Assembly (NCBI GenBank): GCA_001600415.1
Contig: BCJX01000001.1
Span: 1,673,676 to 1,737,675 of the forward strand
Length of the DNA stretch: 64,000 nucleotides
From: Pascua guehoae
Lineage: Eukaryota; Basidiomycota; Tremellomycetes; Trichosporonales; Trichosporonaceae
Direction: 5' to 3'
In this document: positions 21,034-31,946 of the stretch, piece by piece
Position numbering within the stretch: position 1 is the first letter of the stretch
Layout: every line of letters starts with the position of its first letter
The notes under the pieces: generated by a model
Told to the model about the DNA's origin: nothing
Database searches by the model: none
What the model saw: only the letters and a program-made list of their open reading frames with translations
Position numbers and translations under genes: made by a program

Positions 21034-21507
21034 GGCCGTGTTTTAGATTGTCGCAAGTGATGAGAGTGATGGAAGAGAGGAGAGGAGGTAGTTCAGAGTG
21101 TTGTTCGTTCAGGAACCGGGCGTGTCCAGTGGTGTCAACAACATTGTCTGCCCAATGTGGCACACGTGACTTGCGCATGGCACTGTGGCTCAAATCAACT
21201 CCTCGTCGATGAAAGCTCAAGTGATACTGTATCCAACAACTCCAACCCACATGCTGCTCCACGCACACAAGACTTGAACAGAACAGCGTGCAACTTTGCT
21301 CTACTGCTAGGTGCAATGCAATCCATGAACGCAAAATGAAGAAAAGAAACTATGTAGAAAACGAAACAGAATATCCGTGCTGTACAACAAAGAGTTTGTC
21401 TACCACTCGTGCTTGCTACATGTGGTCTGCTGCCTGCGCGGCATTTTGGTGCTGGCTAGCTGGCAACGTGGCCAGGCTGCACTCGCGCGTGGTCGCTCAC
21501 CACGTGT
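21034..21507. promoter_or_regulatory. APC1 upstream / RNR1 downstream region
   Basis: This is 474 nt holding the APC1 promoter and the RNR1 3' end on the same strand. It is less GC-rich than the flanking coding sequence (for example A-rich at 21320-21375). I see no gene or clear regulatory motif in it. Confidence 0.45.
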
Positions 21508-24333
21508 TTATCCAGAGCACATGGTGCAGGCGTCCTTGTTCTCAATGCTGCACTGCAAGGCTGCCTCGGCGCGCGCCTCGGCACGGCGCTTGGCCTCCTC
21601 GTACGTAAGCTCCTCGTTCTCCGAGGGCTGAGGCGACTCGGATTCACGACGCGATGAGGACTCGGCGGCGGCCGCGGGGACGGCGGCAGATGTGCGGCGA
21701 GCCTGCGATGCGGCAGTAATCTCGGCGGGGACCGAGGGAGGAGCAGTGGTGGCAATCTTGACCTTGCGCATGGGCTCGACGAGGCTGGCAGCAGAGCCAG
21801 AGCCGGTAGCGGCGACGGTGGCAGCACGTGCCTTGAGGGCGGCAAGCTCGTTGGCCTTGGCCTGCTTGAGCGTGCTGGCGTCGATGGTGAACTGGATCGC
21901 GTTGGCGCTCGGGCGGGTACGGAGGTAGTAGGCGCCAGTCTTGAGACCACGCTTCCAGCCGTAGAAGTGCATCGAGGTCAGCTGCGAGAACGAGGGGTTG
22001 GACAGGTGGATGTTAAGCGACTGCGACTGGTCGATGAACGCGCCACGGTCGGCAGCGAGGTCGATGACGGCCTTTTGCGAAATCTCCCAAACCGTCTTGT
22101 AGATCGCCTTGATCTCATCGGGAATGTTGGGAATGTTCTGGATCGAGCCACCGGCAGCGATGATAAGGTTCTTCATCGCGTCGTCCCAGAGGCCGAGGTT
22201 GATGAGGTCACGCAGGAGCCAGGGGCAGACGACCTGGAAGTCACCCGAGAGCACACGGCGCGCATAGAGCATCGACGTGTAGGGCTCAAAGCACTCGTTC
22301 CAGCCGAGAATCTGCGACGTGGACGCGGTGGGCATGGGCGCGACAAGAAGCGAGTTGCGGACACCGTGCTCGGCAATCTTGGCGCGGAGCTCGGTCCAGT
22401 TCCAAAGGTCGGTGGGGACGCGGCCCCAAAGGTCAAACTGGAGCTTGCCCTGCGAGATGGGCGAGCCCTCGTACGAAGGGTACTTGCCCTTTTCGACGGC
22501 CATCTCGGACGACGCCTCGAGGGCGGCGTGGTAGATGGTCTCAAAGATCTGGAGGTTGAGCTGGCGGGCAGCAGGCGAGTCGAACGGCATGCGGAGCGCC
22601 ATGAACGCGTCGGCAAGACCCTGGACACCAAGACCGACGGGGCGGTGACGCATGTTCGAGTTGCGAGCCTCGGGCACGGGGTAGTAGTTGCGGGTAATGA
22701 CCTGGTCGAGGTTCTTGGTGATGACCTTTGTAATGTCGTGGAGCTTCTGGAAGTCGTAGGTCTGGTCCTCAAAGTTGACAAAGGCCGGGAGGGCAATGGA
22801 CGCAAGGTTGCAGACGGCGACCTCGTCGGGCGACGAGTACTCGATGATCTCAGTGCAGAGGTTGGACGACTTGATCGTGCCGAGGTGCTGCTGGTTCGAC
22901 TTGCTGTTGGCCGCGTCCTTGTAGAGCATGAAGGGACCGCCAGTCTCAGTCTGAGCCTCGAGAATGGCAAACCAGAGCTTTTGCGCCTTGATCGTCTTGC
23001 GGCCCTTGCCGGCACGCTCGTAGCTCAGGTAGAGCTCCTCGAATTCCTCCGAGTGGACATCGGCGAGGCCGGGGCACTCGGCGGGGCACATGAGCGTCCA
23101 GTCACCGTCCATCTCGACACGCTTCATGAACAGGTCGGGGATCCACAGCGCGTAGAAGAGGTCACGAGCACGGACTTCCTCCTTGCCGTGGTTCTTGCGG
23201 AGGTCGAGGAAGTCAAAGACGTCGGCGTGCCAGGGCTCGAGGTAGATGGCAAAGGCACCTGGGCGCTTGTTGCCGCCCTGGTCGACGTAACGGGCCGTCG
23301 CATCGTAGGCACGGAGCATGGGGACGATACCGTTCGAGTAGCCGTTGGTACCCGCAATGTACGAGCCCTTGGCACGAATGTTGTGAATGTGGAGACCAAT
23401 ACCACCAGCAGTCTTGGAGATCTGCGCACAGGTCTTGAGCGTGTCGTAGATGCCGTCAATCGAGTCGTCCTTCATCGCGACGAGGAAGCACGACGACATT
23501 TGTGCGTGCGGGGTACCGGCGTTGAAGAGGGTGGGCGACGCGTGCGTAAAGTAGCGCGACGACATGAGGTTGTAGGTCTCGAGAACCTTTTCAATGTTGT
23601 CGCCGTGGATACCGACGGCAACACGCATAAGCATGTGCTGGGGACGCTCGGCAATCTTGCCGTCGACCTTGAGGAGATAGGAGCGCTCCAGGGTCTTGAA
23701 GCCAAAGTAGTTGTAGCTAAAGTCTGAAAGTGTGAGTGGATGTGTCGCGTGGTGTTGTTGTGCTTACCCTTGTCGGTGATAATGCTCGAGTCAAGGACAT
23801 CCTTGTGCTTGGAGATGACCTCGTAGGTCTCGTCAGAGATCATGGGCGCGCGCTTGCCAGTCTTGGGGTTGACCCAGTTGTAAAGGTCGTCCATGACCTC
23901 GGAGAAGACCTTTTTGGTCTCCTTGTGGAGGTTGGAGATGGCAATACGGGCGGCAAGAATGGCATAGTCGCTGTGATGGGTTAGTAACAAAGTGGGCAAC
24001 AGAGGACATACGGGTGGTGGGTGGTCATGTAGGCCGCGGTCTCGGCGGCGAGGTTGTCGAGCTCGACAGTGGTGATACCTGGGTGGACACCAGCGACCAC
24101 CTTTTGGGTGATGATGGCTGGGTCAACAAAGTTGGTGTCCAGGCCGTAGGAGAGCTTGTTGATCTGGGTATGTGAGCGGGTTGTCGTCGGACGACGCGTG
24201 CACGCGTGGAGCTTACCCTAGCAGTGATCTGGAGTTGTCAGCGTAGTTCTGTCATTACACGGCGAGTGAAACGCACCTTGTCGAAAGCGACAGGCTCACG
24301 GCGTCCTGACCGCTTGTAAACCCAGTAAGACAT
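21508..24333 (-). CDS. RNR1: Ribonucleotide reductase large subunit
   Basis: This is class Ia ribonucleotide reductase R1, which reduces NDPs to dNDPs with the small subunit. Exons (minus) are 24333-24277, 24228-24217, 24163-24012, 23970-23768 and 23723-21508, giving 879 residues, close to yeast Rnr1. An ATP-cone starts the protein ([20 protein letters not shown]). Active-site residues are visible: the first redox Cys in MSSCFLV, the radical-site motif NLCTEIIE, the second redox Cys in VCNLASIAL, and C-terminal CTMC for thioredoxin exchange. A Pro/Ala/Ser-rich linker precedes the tail. Exon 2 is a 12-nt microexon (ATC ACT GCT AGG, residues ITAR) required to complete the ATP-cone. ACGCGT boxes lie upstream and in intron 2, suggesting MBF-type G1/S control. 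Confidence 0.96.
24194..24207. promoter_or_regulatory. Two ACGCGT boxes in RNR1 intron 2
   Basis: Two MluI cell-cycle box cores (ACGCGT at 24194-24199 and 24202-24207) lie only two bases apart inside the 53-nt intron between the microexon and exon 3 of RNR1. Such boxes are bound by MBF in ascomycete yeasts and drive G1/S transcription of RNR genes. Binding in this organism is inferred. Confidence 0.4.
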
Positions 24334-24671
24334 GATGGGCGGAGGTGAGAGTGTGGTGGAGAGGGGAGAGAGGCAAAAGTCGCGTCTGGTCGCGTTGCCT
24401 GCGATGTGTTAGTCGCGTGTTTGGGGCTCAATATGTGTGGCGATTTTGTGCCGTGTGAGCTACTCACAGTGAAGGGGGGCGACGACGAGGCTAGTGTGGG
24501 CAGGTGGAGCTATCAGAGTCGTGCTTTGAGAAGATGTGAGGAGGACAAGAGACAAAGTGGAGAGGAGATGAGTGGCTGGTTGTGGGTGTTGTAGAGAAAA
24601 AGGGATGGGTGGGTAGGGGGCGAGGCTGAGGCTGGGGCTTGGGGGGGCGTTTGCAATGTTATAAATCACGG

Positions 24672-24821
24672 ACGCGTCGGCCGCGTCAACTGTGGCTGTG
24701 ATTTTGGTCCTACACGTCATTTATTTTTGTCTGGTATCAGTTGTTTATTGTTTGTTGACTGGTTGCTGTCCCCGCCTTGCCCTTGCCCTTGCCCTGGGCT
24801 CGTGCCCTCTTGCAGACGCGT
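24672..24821. promoter_or_regulatory. ACGCGT boxes upstream of RNR1
   Basis: ACGCGT cores at 24672-24677 and 24816-24821 lie about 340 and 480 nt upstream of the RNR1 start codon, with a near match ACGCGC at 24862. They fit MCB elements expected at a G1/S-controlled RNR promoter. ACGCGT also occurs elsewhere in this GC-rich window (for example near 20648, 38652, 42152 and 46198), so spacing and function need testing. Confidence 0.4.
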
Positions 24822-25651
24822 CCTGAAAATGGCCTTGACCCCCAGGACATTACCCAGGCAGACGCGCCATCCATCACACGCGCTCATTAAATCTCGCCAA
24901 CCCCGTGACCTGACCACCCATGACCCATTAGACCCACCCTCGTCCACCACACCCACGCGCCGCGCGCCTGGGCCAGGTCATATACTGTAATGGTGTCATT
25001 TACCTGACCGCGCGCCATGTCCACCTGACGCGACTGGTCTCATTTCCCAGTGTCCTCAAAGCGCACCATGCGCGCCAAGGTGCAATAAAAAAAAAACTCC
25101 CTGTCCAATGATCCCTTCAAGGGCTGAACTGTGTCAGTTGCATGTGCACGCCGAAGGAGAACCAGTAGTAGCGCTCCCTCGGCCGACCAAACTCTCTTGG
25201 CTCAACTGCTCTCCTGTATTTTCAACCTTGCATTGTGCACAGGCCCGCCTCCAGCCTTCATATGTGCTGCAAACAGCAATGTGCAGCGAGAACGAGCTCA
25301 AGATGTAAACAAAGACGTCGGCCGATCACACGTCGCACCACTTATCAGATATCGCCCAGCACGCGCTAGCAACACAGCGATGTGACGATAACCGAACCTC
25401 AATATCACCGCACCCGGTAACTCCCGGGCGGAAGGGACTTGGCCCGCAGGCCTCGCAGAGATCAAGGCGTAGTCGCCAAACTTTGGGTGACAGCCCCACA
25501 AACATCGGATCTGACCATAGGAGAGTCCAACCAGTTCTTACGAGAGAGCCAATGGCACAAGTGGTACCATGTCTTCATGTTCAGGAGCTGCCGGAGAGCA
25601 CTGATATTGTTGACCACCAAAGGATATGAATGGGCGTGTCGTTTGCAGTAT

Positions 25652-25696
25652 GTGCAGGTGCGTGTGGAAAGTCGTGAGAATGCCACTCTGTGAGCA
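25652..25696 (+). repeat. Relic copy B of a short dispersed element
   Basis: GTGCAGGTGCGTGTGGAAAG followed by TCGTGAGAATGCCACTCTG is a diverged copy of the element seen at 10680, 31700 and 31947. Its plus-strand reading VQVRVESRENATL ends in a stop. Confidence 0.45.
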
Positions 25697-26678
25697 AGGG
25701 GTGTTTGTGAGGTTGCGCCCAGGCAGTCTTTTGGATCGATACAATAAGATACGAAACGTGGCTACCCACCCTTCCGCTGAAAGACATTACCTGTTCCATC
25801 CTGGATTTGGTACTCGGCGCCCCTCAGAGGCACAGCTGGGCAAGCGACTTTCCGAGCAGACCTTTAGGCGAGTCGGTGTGCTATCCACTGTCACGGCCGC
25901 AGTAGGTGTACTGTACATCCCCCCAAATGGGTGCAGCCCCTAGATGTGCCCTGCCGGGCTAACTAGCTTGAACTTGTATCTGCTACCCGTCAAGGACGTC
26001 GCTTGTGTTGGACACTACCCATGCCGCTGGGAGTGTTGTGGTAGTCGTTTCGGCGCGTCTTGCGACAGGTTACTCCCCACAGTGGTTGAGTGTCTCATGA
26101 GCGATTCGTTCCTGAAACATCATAGACGAGTGCACGAGCACAGGTCTTCGGTCATGGTACTAACCGTGCTCACTTGTGGGTGGGTATGAGGCTTCCGTTC
26201 TGGCTTTGCCTGAACGTATCCACATGCACTCAAACAGCCGCCATAGTTCGCGCAATCCTCCCTCATTTGGGGAGGTTGCCTTCATCCGTTACGCTTCAGG
26301 TAACTATCTAGGCGACCCATCAAACGCTGCTAGGGAGAACGGCTTCAGATCTACCTGGCTGGTTGGGAGAAGGACTTCGTTGATACTCGTGCCACTGCCA
26401 ATAGTATAGCACCACATGCCCCTGGTGAGTAATTGGCACAGTTACAGACACGGCTTGCTCCATGCACGTCCAAACAAAGCTAGATCCGATGCGAAGATGC
26501 ATGAAGGGGTAAAGAAGAAGTGTGAAGCCAAGTAATACACCGATGGAATATGGACACGCCCCTTCGCGCATCCGTCCGCCGTGCCGACAACGTTGCGCTG
26601 CCAACCATCCCTGCGACTCTGCCTCCGCAGTCGCCCCATCCTCCTCCTCGTCCTCCTCTAGAATCCACACAAGCAGGC

Positions 26679-28476
26679 TTACGCCTCAGACTTGCGCTTC
26701 TTCTTCTTATCCTTCTTGTCGTCTCCTCCCTTCTCCTTCTTCTCCTTCTTCTCCTTTTTCCTCCGCTTGCGCTCCTCCTCATCCTCGTCGGCAGCAGCAG
26801 CTTCGCTCTTGCGCTTCTCCTTCTTCTCCTTCTTGTCCTTCTTGTCCTTTTTGTCCTTCTTCTCCTTCTTGGAAGGAGTGTCGGCTCCAGAGGCAACAGA
26901 GGCAAGCTTGGCGAGCTCGGGGTCCAGAGGGCCGCGGTTCTTGGCCGCCTCCTTCTGGTCACGCTCAACCTGCTTGACGGCTTCAGACACGTCGGCTTCG
27001 TTGACGTTGCCCTCGTCGTCGTCATCATCATCCTCGTCATCGCCGAGGTCGGCCGCAATCGCGGTCAGCGCCTTCTGGATGGCGTCCGAGTTCTTGCCCA
27101 CGGGGGCGCCAGTCTGGCTTGTTAGTATACCAGTTCTACTTTTGTTTATGATGTGTTCCACACGTACCTCGAAGAAGGTGAGACGCTCCTCGACCTGCGC
27201 ACGAAGAGCCTCGCCAAACTTGTTGGTGGGGACGTCGGAGAAGCAGTCGATACGGCACGCAATGGAGCACTTGTTGGCAAGGAAACGCGAGATGCGGCCC
27301 TTGTACTTTGCGCCGGCACGTCCGATAAACGTCGAGTGGTAGATGAGACCGTACTTGGGCGTGTTGCCCTTGGTCTTGAGGGCACGGAAGAGGGCCTTTT
27401 CGGCGCCAAGAATCTGGACAGTCGAGGCGGGGTACTTTGCCAGGTTGGTGAGGGAGCCGGCGTGCGAGATGAGACGGGCGGCAATGGTCTCGCCAATGAG
27501 CGCCGCAAGGTTGGGGGCGACAATGTTCATCTTCTCGACGAGGTAGCGGCGCAGGCTCTTGCGGTAGTCGGCGAGCTTGACGACACGCTCGGCAAAGTTG
27601 GAAATGTTGATCAGGTCGACCTCGTTAATGTCAGAGCCCATGGACGCACGCGCAGCGTCAAGGACGTTGCGGGCACGCGTCTCGTCGTCGTCGAGAATCT
27701 CCTGGATGTCCTCGATCGAGTCCTCGGTCAGAGTCGCGCGGTCGCCAATGAGGACGGCGAGGCGAGCGTACTGGTGCGAGTCGGGGACGAGCTTGTAGAG
27801 CTCCGGGAAGTGCCAGCCGTACCACTCGCGGCAGCGCATGGAAAAGGTGTTGAGGTCCTTGTCCAGCTGGTCCGAAAGCGAAATGGCCTGGATGATCATG
27901 TTGTCCGAACGGTTGACGTTGAACTGGAAGAGGTGAGTGGGTGTGTTGCCCAAAAGAGTCGGTACATACCTTGACCTTGCCACGCGAGTACGAGTGACCA
28001 AGACCAAGCTGGGCAATGGCAACATCGCCCTTCTGGAGGCCCTCCTTGGCGAGGAACTTTTCCTGGTGGAGACGGATACCACGGATCAGCTCGAGGGCAC
28101 GCTCGCCAGTGTCGCAGGGGATGCCCATCTCGCCCTGGATGGAGCCGGCGAGACCACGCTCAGAGACACCGAGGAGGACGGCGCTCTGCTTCTTGTTGCC
28201 CTTGGATCCCTCTCCGGGGACGATGATGTTGAGCAGGGTCTTGAGGTGGGGGTTGAGGACACCCTCCGAGACGTCGTTGGCGTTCTCGAGCGCCTGCGCC
28301 GCCGAGGTGAATGGCATAAACGACGCGAGCGACAGCATGCGGTTGAACGTGTTCCAGTCGTTGATCGCATCCTGGAGCTGCTTGGAGCGGGCGGCAATCT
28401 CCTCCTGGAGGTTGACAGTGTAGAGCGAGTAGCCCGAGGCGCCCTCAAAGAGGACGTGGGTGAGGGAGCCCGACAT
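26679..28476 (-). CDS. NOP56: Box C/D snoRNP core protein Nop56
   Basis: Nop56 is a core protein of box C/D snoRNPs, which guide 2'-O-methylation and processing of pre-rRNA in the nucleolus. Exons (minus) are 28476-27970, 27923-27168 and 27113-26679, giving 565 residues. The NOP5NT domain (residues 1-~75; [19 protein letters not shown]), the NOSIC region ([33 protein letters not shown]) and the Nop domain ([36 protein letters not shown]) are in order. The last ~100 residues are acidic stretches plus a [13 protein letters not shown] Lys-rich tail. It was preferred over Nop58 because of [15 protein letters not shown] and the [11 protein letters not shown] junction. Divergent from tRNase Z, with 478 nt between starts. 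Confidence 0.95.
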
Positions 28477-28745
28477 TTTTGGAGCGGTGTGGCGTGAGAC
28501 GGGGTGGGGTTGTGGGGTAGGATGAACCGATACCTCTCTCGCGTCGGTGAGTCGCTGCTGGATGCTGCTTGCGGGGTTGTTGCAGCGGCGGTCGTCGACG
28601 ATGGTGGGTAGCGAGCGGTGTGGTGGTGGTGGTGGTGACCGTCCCTTGTCGAAAGTGGATGCAGAAACTTGGTCACAACCTCAAAGATTCTTTTTTTTGC
28701 GCCGAGTTTTTTGGAATTTCTCCGAGAGATAATTTTGCCACTTGC

Positions 28746-28760
28746 CACGTGTGCCACGTG
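28746..28760. promoter_or_regulatory. Tandem CACGTG E-boxes
   Basis: Two CACGTG palindromes at 28746-28751 and 28755-28760 lie in the 478-nt divergent region between NOP56 and the tRNase Z gene. CACGTG is the core site of bHLH regulators such as Cbf1. They could serve both genes; this is inference from position. Confidence 0.4.
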
Positions 28761-28875
28761 GGGGGAGGGGGTGGATCTTCCGATTTGCGTCATGAATGTC
28801 GGGCGGTCCGGGTATGTCACCAGGTTTCGGTCACTGACTGTCCGACTCGGTCACAAATGACCACAAGGAAGGACA

Positions 28876-28946
28876 GGGGCTGGGTGGGGATCGAGCCCAC
28901 CCTTTATGTACTTGCATCACTCACACGACCACTCTACCATCTGCTC
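28876..28946 (-). pseudogene. Decayed tRNA gene (tRNA-like relic)
   Basis: On the minus strand the internal promoter elements of a tRNA are both present: box A TGGTAGAGTGG and box B GGGCTCGATCCCC, the latter forming a perfect GTGGG/CCCAC T-stem with a 7-nt loop. Their spacing fits a 71-nt intronless tRNA. The acceptor strands GAGCAGA and CCAGCCC pair at only 4 of 7 positions, and the D- and anticodon stems pair poorly, so the RNA is unlikely to be a working tRNA. It ends 8 nt before the start codon of the oppositely oriented tRNase Z gene. The amino-acid identity cannot be read. A short tRNA-derived element is the alternative. Confidence 0.45.
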
Positions 28947-28954
28947 TCTACACA

Positions 28955-31165
28955 ATGACAAAGCACACACCCCATTCAAAGACAAAACACAAGGCTCCAC
29001 ACCCCGTCCATGTCCACTTTGTAAGCACTGCTGGCATCGTTCAACAAAGCTGACTCGACAGTTGGGGACCTGTAGTGGTGGGCATCCGACATCTCAACCA
29101 TGGCTAACAGCAGGTGGCGGACCCACGACCAGCCGACAATGCTCCTCTCTCGCCGTAGACTTTGGAAGCAACATCTGGCGTGCGTTTTGTCTCCCCCGTT
29201 CCACTCCTGACGACCAGTCTTTGACGCCGCCGATGGTACCAATAACCGCCTCCACGGATCTCCACTCCGGATGATCAACATTTCACGCATCTTTGTCACG
29301 CACATGCACGCGGATCATATCCTGGGTATCGTCGCCATCCTCGGCGTCATTATGAGCGGTGTGGGCCAGACCCCGGAAGGGCTTGACCGACTCCGCAAGC
29401 AGGGCCTGTCCAAAAAGGTGTGTTTCACGCGCATTTACACAACTGACTTTTTGCCCGATGTCAACATTTACGGACCGGTCGGCCTCCGGGCGTTTATCCG
29501 GAACATCCTCCACTGCACCGCGATTACCCTCAACGGGGCCTATGCCGTGCACGAGCTTGTCCCAGAAGGCAGCGCTCCGAGCACTGAATGCAACTTGGAC
29601 ACCCTCCATGTAAACGAAGGCGTTGGGTTGGACATTCGTGCCGATGCAAACGGCATGTGGCCGGATATTGTCGACGATCGCCCCAAAAAGGGGGTCAAGG
29701 GGTGGTGTGTTAGCGCTGGACCTCTGGTGCATCGTGGTGAGTGCGGGTGAAAGTCTTCCTGTCAAGCCAGTTTGGGAGGGACATGGCCCGGATATCCTTT
29801 GTCGTCTCTCACAGGGAAGACTTTGCCCGAGGATATCCTTGTCGTCTTATCACAGGGTAAGACTTTACCTCTGGCATCTGCCGGCGGCGCCAGAAGTCCA
29901 CGTTTACATGCCCCCTGCCTCTCCGTTTTCCCGCGATTTACTGCATCTGCCATCCGCGGACTACCTCCCACTACGCTACGCCCTCACTTTCTCTCTACCC
30001 AAAGCGTGACTAACCCGCAGTTCCGGCCGTCGGCTACGTGCTCACCGAGGCGGAACCTCGCGAACCACTCGACACTGCAAGACTCGTCCCATTGATACAA
30101 GCCAATGCGACCGCTCTGACCCAGCTGGACCCACCCATCAAGCACCCACTCTCCCTCCTTTCTTATCTCACGTCGCTGCCCCCGCCGGAACCCTACGTCC
30201 TCCCTTCTGGCGACGTCTTGTACCCACCTCGGCCGACCGGCGCTCCGCCCCGCAAGCTCGTCATCTTTGGCGACTGCAGCGGGGGGACCCCGAATGCCAA
30301 GTTTCAAGAGTATTGCACGGATGCCTCGCTCCTTGTTCACGAGTGCACCAACGCTGCGATCCCGGAGTCTGTCCAAAAGGGCGACAAGGGCCGCTTGGTG
30401 CGCGCCAGCCAGCTCGAACAGAGTTTAGAGCGCAAGAGGGAAAAGGAGTTTGCGCAGGCTGCCCGCGACAGAGGTGTCGTGCGTGAGCCATGGGTATTCC
30501 ACGGCAAGCACCCGAGCCAAGAGCACGAGGCCGCCGCACAGGACGAGTTTGAGACCCAGCGGCTCAAGGTCCGTACCAAGGCGCGCAGCCGTGGACACTC
30601 GACACCACAGGATGTTGGCGAGTTTGCCCGCGCGATCCGCGCACGCCGCGTCGCCGTCAACCACTTTTCGGCAATGTGAGTGACGTGCAGCGAGCTATGA
30701 CTGACTCTTTTTAGGTTTCCCTCCCCACGCTACGTTTACAATATTCCGTTCCCTTCGCTCCTCTCCCCGGTGTCCCCGTACCCGTACCCCGTCGGACGAG
30801 CGGTCCAAGCCCCGCAGGATCCCGTGCCACTGACGGCAAACGAGCTACACATTCGTCTCATCATGCAGTCGATTGCAAACCAGATTAGCGCAGAGTGGAA
30901 CGGGCCCGAGTGCCGCGCTCCAACGCCCAACGCAGACGAACCCCAGTGCATCTCTATGGCCGTCCCCTCGCGTGACTATATGATTTATCGTGTGCCGAGT
31001 CACGAGCTCGCCGAAGACGAGATCAAGGCGATGCGCGAGCTGAGGAAAGAGGCAGAGGTGGTGATGAGGAGCTGGGCGAATGACGGCGGTGTGTATGTGG
31101 AGGAGGGGGGTAGGAAGAGGTGGGTTGGTGTTGATCCGGAACCTGTGGAGCTGTTGAGTGTGTAG
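28955..31165 (+). CDS. tRNase Z (tRNA 3'-processing endonuclease)
   Basis: This is a metallo-beta-lactamase-fold endonuclease that removes 3' trailers from pre-tRNAs. Six exons (28955-29020, 29062-29077, 29114-29179, 29218-29736, 30021-30675, 30715-31165) give 590 residues. The spliced start reads HVHFLGTCSGGGPTTSRQCS, then LAVDFGSNIWLFDAADGT, the tRNase Z N-terminal pattern. The zinc motif HxHxDH is THMHADHILG. FGDCSGG, LLVHECTN and NHFSAMFPS match the later conserved motifs. Exon 2 is only 16 nt and intron 2 only 36 nt; without them the GTxSGGG loop is lost. With a single metallo-beta-lactamase domain it resembles the short (ELAC1-type) form with insertions rather than the long form. Shares its upstream region with NOP56. 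Mitochondrial versus nuclear location is not evident. Confidence 0.88.
29789..29869 (+). repeat. Tandem duplication in tRNase Z intron 4
   Basis: A ~40-nt unit, GGATATCCTTTGTCGTC then TCACAGGGAAGACTTTGCC, is followed at once by a second copy, GGATATCCTTGTCGTCTT then ATCACAGGGTAAGACTTTACC. Each copy carries a CACAG acceptor-like end, and the second also has a GTAAGA donor-like site, so a small cryptic exon is conceivable. Confidence 0.7.
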
Positions 31166-31699
31166 GGTGGTCACCGAATAAGATGGTAGTGTCGATGGAA
31201 GTATTGGACTGGTAGCAGCATGCATTGGGAATGGCTCCATTGACAACGACCTTGCCCACTTGGTTTTGTACGTCGACGGTTGGGCGTGACAGCTGCAAGT
31301 GTGGAATCGGGTCTGCAAGCTGGCTAAGGGAGGGTGTGCCCATCCAGGTTGTCCTTGCGCTGTTGCGAATACGCCCTCTGTTGGCCTCACTGCCCAATAC
31401 GCCAAGGCACCCTCAAGTCCCTCCATCATCTCCGTTACTCAGCCCCTTGTTTAACATTCTTACATCAGCCTTCGGCTCCCTTTCCAGATGAATTGTAGTC
31501 TCCGTGCTCTGCCACTCGTCGTCCAGCGCGACCTAACACGTATGGGTAGGACATGCAAGCTTGCTCAGTCCTATGGATCGAACAAGCCGCAATCACAGAA
31601 ATTGGTGAAATTATTTTCCCCAACAGCTTGGATGCCGTCTGATAATGACCGATTGGTACCGTGATCGGCCATTACCCGTCTTGTCGTCTCATTCAGCTC

Positions 31700-31748
31700 G
31701 TACAAGTGCGACCGGAGAGTATCGAGACCGCCACGTTTGAGCTCGGCC
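31700..31748 (+). repeat. Relic copy C of a short dispersed element
   Basis: GTACAAGTGCGACCGGAGAG then TATCGAGACCGCCACGTTTG with GAGCTCGGCCG. The reading frame VQVRPESIETATFELGR is open here. The differences from copies A and D fall largely at third codon positions. Confidence 0.55.
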
Positions 31749-31946
31749 GCACACTTGCAGGGCGTCGTACAGGAGATGCAGAAAATGTAGGGACAAGGGT
31801 GAGATTGTAGACCTTGATGTGCATGGTTGATACTGCAGCACAATCGTAAGACTCCATGGAGCTCAATATGGTAGAAGCTACCCTGCTACACGGCTTCTAC
31901 TCGTACCAACGGATTGATCCAGAGCGTCCATTCTCAACATCGCACG

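Larger units (their letters stand above)
24334..26678. other. Long intergenic region between RNR1 and NOP56
   Basis: This is about 2.3 kb with the RNR1 promoter at its left end and the NOP56 3' end at its right end. From about 25,100 to 26,500 the composition is less GC-rich than the coding regions and ORFs are short and unconserved. One relic of the dispersed element lies at 25652. I found no intact gene, tRNA or terminal repeats. It reads like old, decayed sequence. Confidence 0.5.

Noticed and set aside
21967..23727. 586-codon open frame on the plus strand opposite RNR1
   Set aside because: It is the antisense shadow of RNR1. GC-rich third codon positions remove stops on the opposite strand. 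No family resemblance.
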